From: an uncultured Methanobrevibacter sp.
GTDB lineage: Archaea > Methanobacteriota > Methanobacteria > Methanobacteriales > Methanobacteriaceae
Reading direction: 5' to 3'
NCBI RefSeq assembly: GCF_937881195.1
Contig: NZ_CALGFC010000025.1
Span: 62,001 to 126,000, forward strand
Length of the DNA: 64,000 nt
Part shown: piece by piece, positions 9,211-17,296 of the stretch
How positions within the stretch are numbered: position 1 is the stretch's first letter
Layout of the letters: each line of letters opens with the position of its first letter
Made by a program: the position numbers and the translations under genes
Notes under the pieces: model-generated
Database searches by the model: none
Told to the model about the DNA's origin: nothing
What the model saw: only the letters and a program-made list of their open reading frames with translations

Positions 9211-9657
9211 TTCTCCATCAGTTTTAGATATAGGTTTTATTATTCCCTTATTTTCAAGGGATAATATTATATGATACATTCTAAAATTAGTTAGTTTTAA
9301 CTCTTCATAAAGTAAATTACCTTCTAAAATATATTTTGGTACTATTCTATCTTTATCTGCTAAACTTTCTATGATTTCAAGAGATTTTTTTTCTTTAGCA
9401 TCTAAATCTGCTTTAATCACATCTTTTCTAGAATCTACTGCATTTATAACTATATCAAAATTAGATAATTTTATCTTTTTTTCTTTATAATCTATAAGAT
9501 TTTTACTATTTAATTCTTCTAAAATTTCTCTTAATTCATGTTCGTACATTCCAAGTTCCATTTTTATTATATTTTCAGGTATTCCGTCCTCATATTCTAG
9601 ATGGAATATTTTTATTTGATTAAAAACTATTTCTTCTTTTTTTGTAATGGTTATCAT
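9193..9657 (-). CDS. Small protein with two winged-helix-like halves, unknown function
   Basis: This 154-residue protein is not a family I can name. Each half (about 5-70 and 85-154) reads as a three-helix plus wing unit: the first has MYEHELREILEELNSKNLIDYKEKKIKLS, the second NFRMYHIILSLENKGIIKPI. This suggests a DNA-binding or scaffolding protein with tandem winged helices. It lies 46 bp downstream of the CBS-domain gene on the same strand, with an AAGGAAAT ribosome site, so the two are probably co-transcribed. Its C-terminal codons overlap a repeat array. Confidence 0.6.
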   Translation of the reverse strand: MITITKKEEIVFNQIKIFHLEYEDGIPENIIKMELGMYEHELREILEELNSKNLIDYKEKKIKLSNFDIVINAVDSRKDVIKADLDAKEKKSLEIIESLADKDRIVPKYILEGNLLYEELKLTNFRMYHIILSLENKGIIKPISKTDGEYYLLL

Positions 9658-9703
9658 GATTTATTTCCTTGGAATTTAGTTTTTTTATTTTATTTTTATT
9701 CAA

Positions 9704-10108
9704 TTATTCTTTTGGAATAATTAAATTAGCAGCTAATAATCTGCATATATCTGTTTTTGTAATCACTCCAACAGGTTTTTTAGATTTAACTACGAGAAGA
9801 CCAGAAACATCTGCTCTAAGCATCAAATTTGCAGCATTTTTTATATCTTCTTGAGCATTTATTGTAACTATGTTTGTTGTCATAATATTTTTAATTGTTT
9901 TTTGATTGTTCTCTTTTGTTAAATCACTTAGTTCATTTAAAACTCCAATTAAATCACTATATGATACAACTCCTTTTGGAATTCCCTCTTCATCTATAAC
10001 AAAAAGCCTCCGCACACCATTTTTATACATTTTTTCAAAGGCTTCAATTGGGCTTGTTTCTTCTTTTATAGATATTACTTCCTGATTCATTACATCTTTA
10101 ATTTTCAT
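9704..10108 (-). CDS. Two-CBS-domain protein
   Basis: The 134 residues are just two CBS domains: DVMNQEVISIKEETSPIEAF through GVVSYSDLI (about 4-55), then IMTTNIVTINAQEDIKNAA through VGVITKTDICRLL (about 75-128). Paired CBS domains form a Bateman module that binds adenine nucleotides or S-adenosylmethionine and senses energy or methylation state. No effector domain is fused, so it may act in trans, perhaps through the winged-helix protein encoded next. An AAGGTGG ribosome site precedes the start. Confidence 0.85.
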   Translation of the reverse strand: MKIKDVMNQEVISIKEETSPIEAFEKMYKNGVRRLFVIDEEGIPKGVVSYSDLIGVLNELSDLTKENNQKTIKNIMTTNIVTINAQEDIKNAANLMLRADVSGLLVVKSKKPVGVITKTDICRLLAANLIIPKE

Positions 10109-11098
10109 ATTTCCACCTTTTTTTTATTTTTAATATATTATTTATCTTATATTTAATTTTTTATTTACTATCTTCTTATATTATAAAAAACTATTTAGAT
10201 TTCACTATTTTAGATATTTTAAATCAATTAACATTTACTAATAGTTAATTGATTTAATAGTTTTAATATTATTTGGGATTAATACCATTTCATTAAATAA
10301 TATTGAATATTAATAAAATTTATACCTATAGTCATTATGTTTTTATTGTTTTGTTATTTTGATTTAATAGTGAATTTTTGTCTTAATCTAAAAAATATTT
10401 TTCTAATAATGCTTATTATAATTTTATGCAGATATTATTGTTTTAATTATTATTTGTATTATATTGCTCTATTTTTTATTTTTGGAAAAATTTATATTAT
10501 ATTAAAAATATAACTATAAAAGTTAATCATTTTGATAATATTTATATATTATAAAGTACTACTATAATACAGGGTACTAATAAAAATAATACAGAAATGA
10601 TAAATTTCTTTAGATTTTCTATTAAAAAAATAAGTATAAAATTGATTTGATTTTAACTATTTTATAAGTAAAATATTAAATAAAATATTGCGCTAAATTT
10701 TATTAATAATCCAAGTTAGATTTATCTGGAAAAGTATTATGTGCTATTTTTCCATAGATATTGTATCTAATGTCCAATTTGTGATATTTTAATATAATTT
10801 ATTTTACAATATCTATTTTAATAGTATTAGTTACAATATTTGAGAGTATTTAATTATTATCATATTAGAAATTCTTATTATTAATTTATTTTTTTATTTA
10901 TTCTTTTATGATGAAATATAAATTCTTTTATTATAAATACGATGAATATTAACTATTATAATTTATATTTACTTATTTACAATTTTATTTGGGGTGCCTA
11001 TAAAAGATATATGGTTTTATAATTAGGTTTATAATATGGACATTATATGCTATATATTTTATAAATATAAATGATGAAATTTGAGGAAGGTTTTAAAC
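10109..11098. other. Long AT-rich gap upstream of nikR
   Basis: Almost 1 kb without a credible gene separates the divergent CBS and nikR genes. A short open frame near 10337 is rich in Cys, Tyr and Phe and looks like translated AT-rich DNA. The only clear structure is the 12-bp inverted repeat listed separately. A slightly GC-richer patch with GGGGTGCC lies near 10990-11000. Promoters for both genes must be here. Confidence 0.45.
10754..10816. repeat. 12-bp perfect inverted repeat with 39-bp spacer
   Basis: ATAGATATTGTA at 10754-10765 is the exact reverse complement of TACAATATCTAT at 10805-10816. It lies about 280 bp upstream of nikR. It could fold as a hairpin in RNA or mark paired protein sites on DNA. 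The sequence does not resemble the GTATGA-type NikR operator known from bacteria. Confidence 0.6.
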
Positions 11099-11518
11099 AT
11101 GATGAGAATAAGTATGTCTTTACCAAAAAAATTACTCGCCGATTTTGATGAAGTCTTAAAAGACAGAGGTTACCAATCTCGTTCAAAAGGTATTCGAGAT
11201 GCTTTGAAAGATTATATAGTAAGATACCAATGGATGAATGAAATGGAAGGAAATAGGATTGGTGTTATTACTGTTATCTATGATCATTATTATACTGGTG
11301 TTATGGAAAACTTAGCTGAAATACAACATGATTATAGAGATGAAATTAATACTAGTATGCATATACACATGACTTCTAAATATTGTATGGAAGTTATTGT
11401 TGTTAATGGTGATGTAAATAGTATTAGAGAGTTAACAGAAAAAATGATGAGACTTAAAGGAGTCGACCACGTAAAATTAACTAGTACTGCTAATGGTGAA
11501 TCTTTCGACCCAGATTGA
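11099..11518 (+). CDS. nikR: Nickel-responsive regulator NikR
   Basis: NikR is a ribbon-helix-helix DNA-binding protein with an ACT-like nickel-binding domain that represses nickel uptake when the metal is plentiful, an important control in a methanogen with nickel hydrogenases and F430. The N-terminal RHH is at 3-45 (RISMSLPKKLLADFDEVL). The nickel ligands are present at His77, His88, His90 and Cys96, the same spacing as His76/87/89/Cys95 of E. coli NikR. The frame is open back to a TTG at 11081, but the AGGAAGG ribosome site at 11084-11090 lies inside that extension and supports ATG 11099 or 11102. The protein is then about 139 residues, a normal length. Confidence 0.93.
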   Translation: MMRISMSLPKKLLADFDEVLKDRGYQSRSKGIRDALKDYIVRYQWMNEMEGNRIGVITVIYDHYYTGVMENLAEIQHDYRDEINTSMHIHMTSKYCMEVIVVNGDVNSIRELTEKMMRLKGVDHVKLTSTANGESFDPD

Positions 11519-11900
11519 TATTTGATTTACCACTTTTTATTTTTGAATATATAACTTTTTTAATTATAATATTAATTAAATAAGTTTTTTAATTTTTTTT
11601 CTTTTAATATATATTTATAAATTTATTTTTTTAAATAATCTAAATTCACCTTTTAAAGAGTTATTATCTTAATATTTAATATTTAATATTTTATTTTGAT
11701 AATTTAATATTTCATTTTTAATAATTTAATATTCTACTTTTAATAATTTAATATTTCATTTTTAATAATTTTTAACAGATTTTTAAATATTCTTGGATTT
11801 TTTATTAATATTTCAATACTTTTTTATTTTTAGTTATAATTTTAGTATGATTTTGACTATTTTTATAATTATATTAATGAGGAATTATACATTAATTATA
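11519..11900. repeat. AT-rich gap with TTTAATAATTTAATATT repeats
   Basis: Between nikR and the methyltransferase gene the DNA is low-complexity. From about 11660 to 11775 a unit like TAATTTAATATTTCATTTT recurs about five times at roughly 30-bp intervals. The frame of the next gene is open backwards into this region but reads as hydrophobic AT-rich noise. Confidence 0.5.
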
Positions 11901-13121
11901 ATGAAATTTTATACTACTCCATATCATTCAAATCTTATTAAAGATAATGATAGGCTTGCAGTATTTTATGAAGGAATTTTAGATTACTATAAATCTAATT
12001 TTAATTCAGATACTTTTAAAATTATTAATATTAGTGATAAAAATAATTATATTAATAATTTTACTGATAATAAAGATAAAGATAAAGATAAAGATAAAGA
12101 TATAGATAAAGATATAGATATAGATAAAGATATAGATAATACTAATAATAATCATTCAATTGATTTTGATGGTCTTGAAAAGCAAGGTAGGGTGTTTGAT
12201 ATTGGTTGTGGATCGGGTGTTCTTTCTTATTTTGCTTCAAAATATTTCAAATCTGTTTTAGCTATTGATATTGATTATAAATCAATTGAATATGCTAAAA
12301 AAACTTTTAATGAGAATAATATTAATAATGTTAATTTCATCTGTGGTGATGCATCATTATTTGAGTTTAAAGATTCTGCAGATTTAATAATATGTGAAAT
12401 GTTGGATACTGCTCTAATTGATGAAGAAGAAGTTCCTGTTTTAAACCATGTTAGAAAATATTTGAAAGATAATGGTGAAATTATTCCAAAAGGAATTATA
12501 AATTTTGTAGAACCTATCTTTCTAGAAAAAAATTATATACATTATGAAGATGAAGATTTTCATGGTAAAAAACCAGAATATAAAATTTTAGGAGACCCAA
12601 TTTCATTTTCATGTATTGATTTTTCAAAAGAGATTTGTCCTGAATTTGAAACTATCATTGATTTTAATTTAAATTTAATTAATAATGAATTTAATTGTAA
12701 AGAAATCCAAGAGTCAGATAATGATGAAAAAATAAGTATATCTTACAATAAAAAGATTAATGGTGGGGATTATAAGTCTAAAAAAAGGTTTAAATCTATT
12801 AAATTTAATGGGCTTAAAATAACTACATTTACTATAATATATGATAATCTAATTTGTGGCCCAACTCCTATGTTAAATCCTCCTCTTCTAATTCCTCTAT
12901 CCAATTTTTATGACATAATTCAAAACGATAAATATGAATATACTTATACTAAGTATGAAAATAGCATTTCTCAAAGAGATATTAAAAAAGAATATATCGC
13001 TGATATTTCAAAAAAGCGTATTCCGAGTAAAAATATGTTTTCAAAAGAATTAAAAGTTTCAGTAAGATTAAAATATGTCATGGGTGGAGGATTTAAAACT
13101 ATTGATGCAAATATAGTTTAA
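11901..13121 (+). CDS. Class I SAM-dependent methyltransferase, PRMT-like
   Basis: The protein begins MKFYTTPYHSNLIKDNDRL, like arginine methyltransferase-related proteins of methanogens, and has about 406 residues from this start. The SAM-binding motif I is RVFDIGCGSGVLSYFA, followed by acidic LAIDIDYKS (motif post I) and a PRMT-like catalytic loop ICEMLDTALIDEEE. The target is unknown. An Asp/Lys/Ile stretch encoded by GATAAA/GATATA hexamers (12067-12140) interrupts the region before motif I, probably a flexible insertion. The open frame extends upstream to 11793, but that extension is hydrophobic and unlike any methyltransferase N-terminus. No good ribosome site decides the start. Confidence 0.7.
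   Translation: MKFYTTPYHSNLIKDNDRLAVFYEGILDYYKSNFNSDTFKIINISDKNNYINNFTDNKDKDKDKDKDIDKDIDIDKDIDNTNNNHSIDFDGLEKQGRVFDIGCGSGVLSYFASKYFKSVLAIDIDYKSIEYAKKTFNENNINNVNFICGDASLFEFKDSADLIICEMLDTALIDEEEVPVLNHVRKYLKDNGEIIPKGIINFVEPIFLEKNYIHYEDEDFHGKKPEYKILGDPISFSCIDFSKEICPEFETIIDFNLNLINNEFNCKEIQESDNDEKISISYNKKINGGDYKSKKRFKSIKFNGLKITTFTIIYDNLICGPTPMLNPPLLIPLSNFYDIIQNDKYEYTYTKYENSISQRDIKKEYIADISKKRIPSKNMFSKELKVSVRLKYVMGGGFKTIDANIV
12067..12140 (+). repeat. In-frame hexanucleotide microsatellite (GATAAA/GATATA)
   Basis: About twelve 6-bp units lie inside the methyltransferase gene and encode alternating Asp-Lys and Asp-Ile. The unit length is a multiple of three, so copy-number changes leave the frame intact and only lengthen a charged linker. 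Confidence 0.85.
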
Positions 13122-13600
13122 TATATCTATTTTTAGTTCTAAATAATTCTATTTAATCAAAAGTTTTTCTTATGAAATATCATAGCTAAATTTAGCTATA
13201 ATCTATCAATTTTTATGTATTTTATAGGCTATTATTAATAGTTATTTATTTTATTGATGATTATTAATAGTTATATGTCTAAAAGATTATTAATATTTAT
13301 GGGGATATAGAATTTAATGCTTATATATATTATGAACTTGTCCAAAGTTAAAAATATTCTTGATTTAAATATTCTTGATTTTTGTTGGGTAAATTATTAA
13401 TATGCTAAAAACATATTTTTATTGTAGTATATTTTTTATTATATTTTTTATTTTGTAATATTATATGAGTATAATTTATAGGAGTATAATTTATATTAGT
13501 ATAATTTATATGAGTTAATCGATATTAGAAATTATTTTAGTAGATATTATTATAGTATATACTATTTTAGGAATATACCATTTTAGGAGATATTAATTTC
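13122..13600. other. Gap with an 18-bp palindrome and short direct repeats
   Basis: There is no gene in this 479-bp gap. It contains a perfect 18-bp palindrome, ATAGCTAAATTTAGCTAT, at 13182-13199, about 60 bp after the methyltransferase stop. Further on, about four copies of AGTATAATTTATA-type units lie at 13464-13520, before the protease gene. Confidence 0.6.
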
Positions 13601-14113
13601 ATGAAAAAAGAATTAGAATCTTTTTTAACTAATTATGATAAGCTTATTATTTTTGGTATTGGGAATGAACTACGTGGAGACGATGCTTTAGGTCCATATA
13701 TTATAAATGAGCTTGAAAATATTATTGGGGATTATAATTCTTCTAAAAAATTGAAGAATAATAATAGTAATAGTTTAATATTTATTGATGGTGGTTCTGC
13801 ACCTGAAAATTTCACAGGAGTAATAAAAAAAGAAAATCCTAGTCACTTATTAGTAATTGATGCAGCTTTTATGAAAACTATTCCTGGAACTGTAAAAGCT
13901 ATTGGAAAAGAAGAATTATCTGAAGTAAATGCTTCAACTCATTCAATGTCTTTATCTTATTTAATCAAATATCTTGAGAAAGAACTTAATTTTAAATTTC
14001 TTTTAATTGGGATAGAACCATTTAAAATGAATTTAGGCGACGATATATCTTCTGATATTCTGAAAAGTGCAGATAGTGTAATTGATTCTCTTTCCTCAAT
14101 ATTGTTGAATTAA
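13601..14113 (+). CDS. hycI: Hydrogenase maturation protease, HycI family
   Basis: This 170-residue endopeptidase family clips the C-terminal tail of the large subunit of a [NiFe]-hydrogenase after nickel insertion. The signature GIGNELRGDDALGP is at 19-32. The three nickel-probing residues correspond to Glu23, Asp87 (VIDAA) and His114 (STHSMSL). The length and the HSMSLSYL motif fit the HycI/FrcD branch found in methanogens, where it would process F420-reducing, methyl-viologen-reducing or membrane hydrogenases. No hydrogenase gene is in the window. An AGGAGATAT ribosome site precedes the ATG. Confidence 0.88.
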   Translation: MKKELESFLTNYDKLIIFGIGNELRGDDALGPYIINELENIIGDYNSSKKLKNNNSNSLIFIDGGSAPENFTGVIKKENPSHLLVIDAAFMKTIPGTVKAIGKEELSEVNASTHSMSLSYLIKYLEKELNFKFLLIGIEPFKMNLGDDISSDILKSADSVIDSLSSILLN

Positions 14114-14209
14114 AGCTAAAAAACATGGCAACCTTTTTTCATGATTATTGGGAGTTTCATTGAATATATTTATTATTTAAAATTATGATTTAATTAATTA
14201 TGGGGTATT

Positions 14210-15400
14210 ATGAAGATTTTATTTATTGGAGCAAGATTGTTTGATGATGTCGATTTTTATTTGAAAGAAAAAAATATTGAAAGTGTTTTGACAGAGTCCA
14301 ATCCAAAAGCTTCCAATTTAAATCTCGCTGATAAATATTTCATTGTTCCGCGAGGGATGGAAGAACCTATTGAAATAGCTAAAAAAGAAAATGTTGATGG
14401 TATAATTTCTCTTATTGGAATTGATGATCCTTTGATGGATGTAGCTATTGCTAAAGAATATGTAGAATCTAAATTAAAAATTCCTTTTATAGCATCTAAT
14501 ACATACACTGTTTCCATTAGTTCTGATAAAATAAAAACAAAAGAATTTTTCATTGACAATGATATTGACACTTCTAGATTTAAAGTATTAAATTCATTTG
14601 ATTTTGATCAATCTATTAATGAACTTAAAACTTCTCAAAATTTTGTTGAAAATAATTGTAATCTAGAGAATAATAAATTAAATTTGCCTTTAGTATTAAA
14701 ACAAAGAAGTGGCCAAGGTGGAAGAGACATATGTGTTGCTAAAAATATGGAGGATGTGAATGAATATTTCTCTAACTTTGATGAAGTTCTTTGTGAAGAG
14801 TTTATTGAAGGTAGTGAAATATCAATTGAAGTTTTATGTTTTAAAAATGAATATATACCATTGGTTCCAGTTTATAAAGGAGAAACATCTCTTGATGGTA
14901 CACACCCTTTAAATAAAACTAGATGTGCACCAGCAAATATTGTTGATTTGGATAATAATTATGTAAAGAAAATTGCATATAAAATTGCAGAAAAACTTAA
15001 AGCTGAAGGTACTATTGACATTGATTTTATATTTTCTAAAAATGATAAAAAATTATATGCTTTGGAAATAAATACTCGGCCAAGTGGTACAAGATACTTA
15101 ACTGCTGCTTCAACAGGAATTAATCCACTTAATAAATTAGTGGACATGGTTTCTGGAGATTTTAGTTTTATTAATAAACAAATAAAAAATTATTTTGCTT
15201 TAGAAATCCCTATTGGTAGTTTTAATGGTAAAAAATCTGATGAATATCCTAAAAAATTCACTGAAAATTCGTGGGTTGTTCATGGGCCTTCTAATTATGA
15301 ACGTCTAACTATAAGTGGGGAATCAAAAGAAAAAACCATGAATTTAGCTAAAGAACTTCTTGGGGAAAATTTTCATGATTATAATTTAAATATATTATAG
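14210..15400 (+). CDS. ATP-grasp ligase of the pseudomurein gene group (CarB-like)
   Basis: The 396-residue protein has an N-terminal pre-ATP-grasp Rossmann part (MKILFIGARLF) and an ATP-grasp core. In the core, LPLVLKQRSGQGGRD binds phosphates, CEEFIEGSEISIEVL holds the base-binding strand, and LYALEINTRPSGTRYL carries the metal-binding Glu and Asn. ATP-grasp enzymes of this CarB-like type accompany Mur ligases and an MraY-like transferase in pseudomurein-making archaea. It may add an amino acid to the precursor peptide, by analogy with D-Ala-D-Ala ligase; that role is inference. The next two genes on the strand are the MraY-like and Mur ligase genes, but gaps of several hundred bases suggest separate promoters. 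Confidence 0.72.
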   Translation: MKILFIGARLFDDVDFYLKEKNIESVLTESNPKASNLNLADKYFIVPRGMEEPIEIAKKENVDGIISLIGIDDPLMDVAIAKEYVESKLKIPFIASNTYTVSISSDKIKTKEFFIDNDIDTSRFKVLNSFDFDQSINELKTSQNFVENNCNLENNKLNLPLVLKQRSGQGGRDICVAKNMEDVNEYFSNFDEVLCEEFIEGSEISIEVLCFKNEYIPLVPVYKGETSLDGTHPLNKTRCAPANIVDLDNNYVKKIAYKIAEKLKAEGTIDIDFIFSKNDKKLYALEINTRPSGTRYLTAASTGINPLNKLVDMVSGDFSFINKQIKNYFALEIPIGSFNGKKSDEYPKKFTENSWVVHGPSNYERLTISGESKEKTMNLAKELLGENFHDYNLNIL

Positions 15401-15833
15401 TTATATCAATTCAATATAAACAATTATGTCTTTTATTATTTTAAATATATGATACAATCTTAAACTATTGAATATAATCTTGAAAGTCTGTATTATAATC
15501 ATTTATCCAATAAATAACTTAAAGCTATAGCTAAGTTTAAATATATCTTTGATTAAACTATTTATTATCAAGTTTTTATATTAAATTATATTAATATTTA
15601 TATTTAAATAATATATTTTTATAAGTAAATTAATAATGTATGTATATTAAATTAATATTGTAGTTTTATAAGTAAATTAATAATGTATTTGTATATTAAA
15701 TTAATATTTTAGTTTTATAAGTAAATATATAATACATTTATATTAATATTATATTTTTATTAGAGTAATAGTGTGAGTAATAGTGTATTTTTAATGAATT
15801 TTTTATTTTATAATTTTTAATTAGTGTGGTAAG
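15401..15833. repeat. Gap with three 47-49 bp tandem repeats
   Basis: From about 15616 to 15755 a unit containing ATAAGTAAATTAATAATG and ATATTAAATTAATATT recurs three times with a 47-49 bp period. No ORF is present. The array ends about 75 bp before the MraY-like gene, so it overlaps the likely promoter region. Confidence 0.65.
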
Positions 15834-16940
15834 ATGAACTATTTTGATGTGTTGATACTTTTTATAATAAGTTTTGCTTCTTCTGTAGCGTTTACATATT
15901 ATATACGGAAGATTTTAATTGGAGCAGATATTTCAGATAATCCTATTGTTTCAGAACATAGGCATAAAACTGGTACTCCTACTATGGGAGGCATAGCCTT
16001 TTTATTTTCTGTTTTGTTTGTTGCATCAATTTATTTTAAAAATCAATACATCTTAATAACTTCTATTATAATGCTTACTGCTGGATTAGCAGGCCTTTTA
16101 GATGATTTAATTGGGTTTAAAGTAAAAGAATATCAAAAAATAATAAAAAATATTACTAAATCTCCAATAACAATTGGTCAATTAACATTAAATTCTGGTG
16201 AAGAAGCTAGGGCTGCGACTCCTAAAGCAAAAGCTGTTGTCGATGATTTATTAAATGAAAAAAAGCTAGAACTTGTGGCTGAAATCCCAATAAAAAATGA
16301 AATGGGTGAAATTGAGAAGATTATTGGTCAATTAGTCATAGGCATATTTCTTGTTATAACTGGAACTGTAATTACTCTTGGAGGATTTTCTTTAGGTCCT
16401 TTTGTGGTAATTGGCGGAACTACAATTGGATTAATTGCTATTCCTATTATTCTTATTGCCATCATCGGGGCTATTAATGCTATTAATTTAATAGATGGGA
16501 TGGATGGCCTAGCTAGTGGTATAATAGCTATTGCTTCTATTGGTTGTGCCATATTTGGATTTTTAAATGGAAATTTTGGAGCTATACTTGCTTTTACATT
16601 GTTAGCTGCAATAAGTCTTGGCTTTTTAGTATTTAATCGTTATCCTGCATCTATTTTTATGGGGGATACTGGTTCTTTTGCTTTAGGTGCAGGGTTTGCA
16701 ACCGCGGTTTTAATAACAAATATTCCTTATTTTGGGGTATTATCTTTAGCTATTCCAATTGTTTCAGTTATTATTAGTTTGTGTCATAGGGCAAAAATTA
16801 TAAGACTACCTGTAGAACCTTTACACCACACACTTAACTATAGGGGCATGTCTGAAAAAAAAATAGTATTTAGTTATTGGTTTTTAACAGCAGTTATTTG
16901 TATAATTGGATTATTAGTTGATTACTATATTTACTTATAA
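15834..16940 (+). CDS. MraY-like phospho-sugar transferase (glycosyltransferase family 4), pseudomurein type
   Basis: This 368-residue polytopic membrane enzyme belongs to the MraY/WecA superfamily, which moves a phospho-sugar from a UDP-precursor to a polyprenyl phosphate. Diagnostic residues are Asp90-Asp91 in AGLLDDLIG, the NLIDGMDGL loop at 218-226, Asp278 in FMGDTGS, and His331-His332 in PLHHTLNYRGMSE, which resembles the MraY rather than WecA His loop. A hydrophilic stretch of about 70 residues at 98-167 follows the first aspartates. It lies between the ATP-grasp and Mur ligase genes and probably loads the pseudomurein precursor onto undecaprenyl phosphate; the exact UDP-substrate is inferred. 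Confidence 0.82.
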   Translation: MNYFDVLILFIISFASSVAFTYYIRKILIGADISDNPIVSEHRHKTGTPTMGGIAFLFSVLFVASIYFKNQYILITSIIMLTAGLAGLLDDLIGFKVKEYQKIIKNITKSPITIGQLTLNSGEEARAATPKAKAVVDDLLNEKKLELVAEIPIKNEMGEIEKIIGQLVIGIFLVITGTVITLGGFSLGPFVVIGGTTIGLIAIPIILIAIIGAINAINLIDGMDGLASGIIAIASIGCAIFGFLNGNFGAILAFTLLAAISLGFLVFNRYPASIFMGDTGSFALGAGFATAVLITNIPYFGVLSLAIPIVSVIISLCHRAKIIRLPVEPLHHTLNYRGMSEKKIVFSYWFLTAVICIIGLLVDYYIYL

Positions 16941-17296
16941 TATTAAATTTTGTTCTACAATTTTGTTTTACATATTATAAAAATAATATTTTTTTACATT
17001 ATCATTAATTTGTTTTTAATTTATATATTAAAACTAATATTTTTATAATTGTAGTAATTAATAATAATACAAATTATAATTATATAGATTATATAATATT
17101 TTTTTTAATGGATTATTTTCATATTTGTTCATATGATTTAATATAGGGATATTTATTATGGTATAAATAGTATTTATTTATATATAATGAATTTATAATA
17201 ATATTTAAGTTATTGATTTTAAATTTTATATTTTTATTAAAATTATTATTTTTGTTTAATTTATTTAGATTATGGGATATTGGAGTAAATTTTAAA
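16941..17296. other. AT-rich gap between the MraY-like and Mur ligase genes
   Basis: The frame of the Mur ligase is open back to 17213, but this part encodes only hydrophobic AT-rich sequence. Nothing else is recognisable, and the promoter probably lies here. Confidence 0.4.

Noticed and set aside
10337..10516. Plus-strand ORF of about 59 codons upstream of nikR
   Set aside because: It is rich in Cys, Tyr, Phe and Ile with no ribosome site, as random AT-rich DNA would give.
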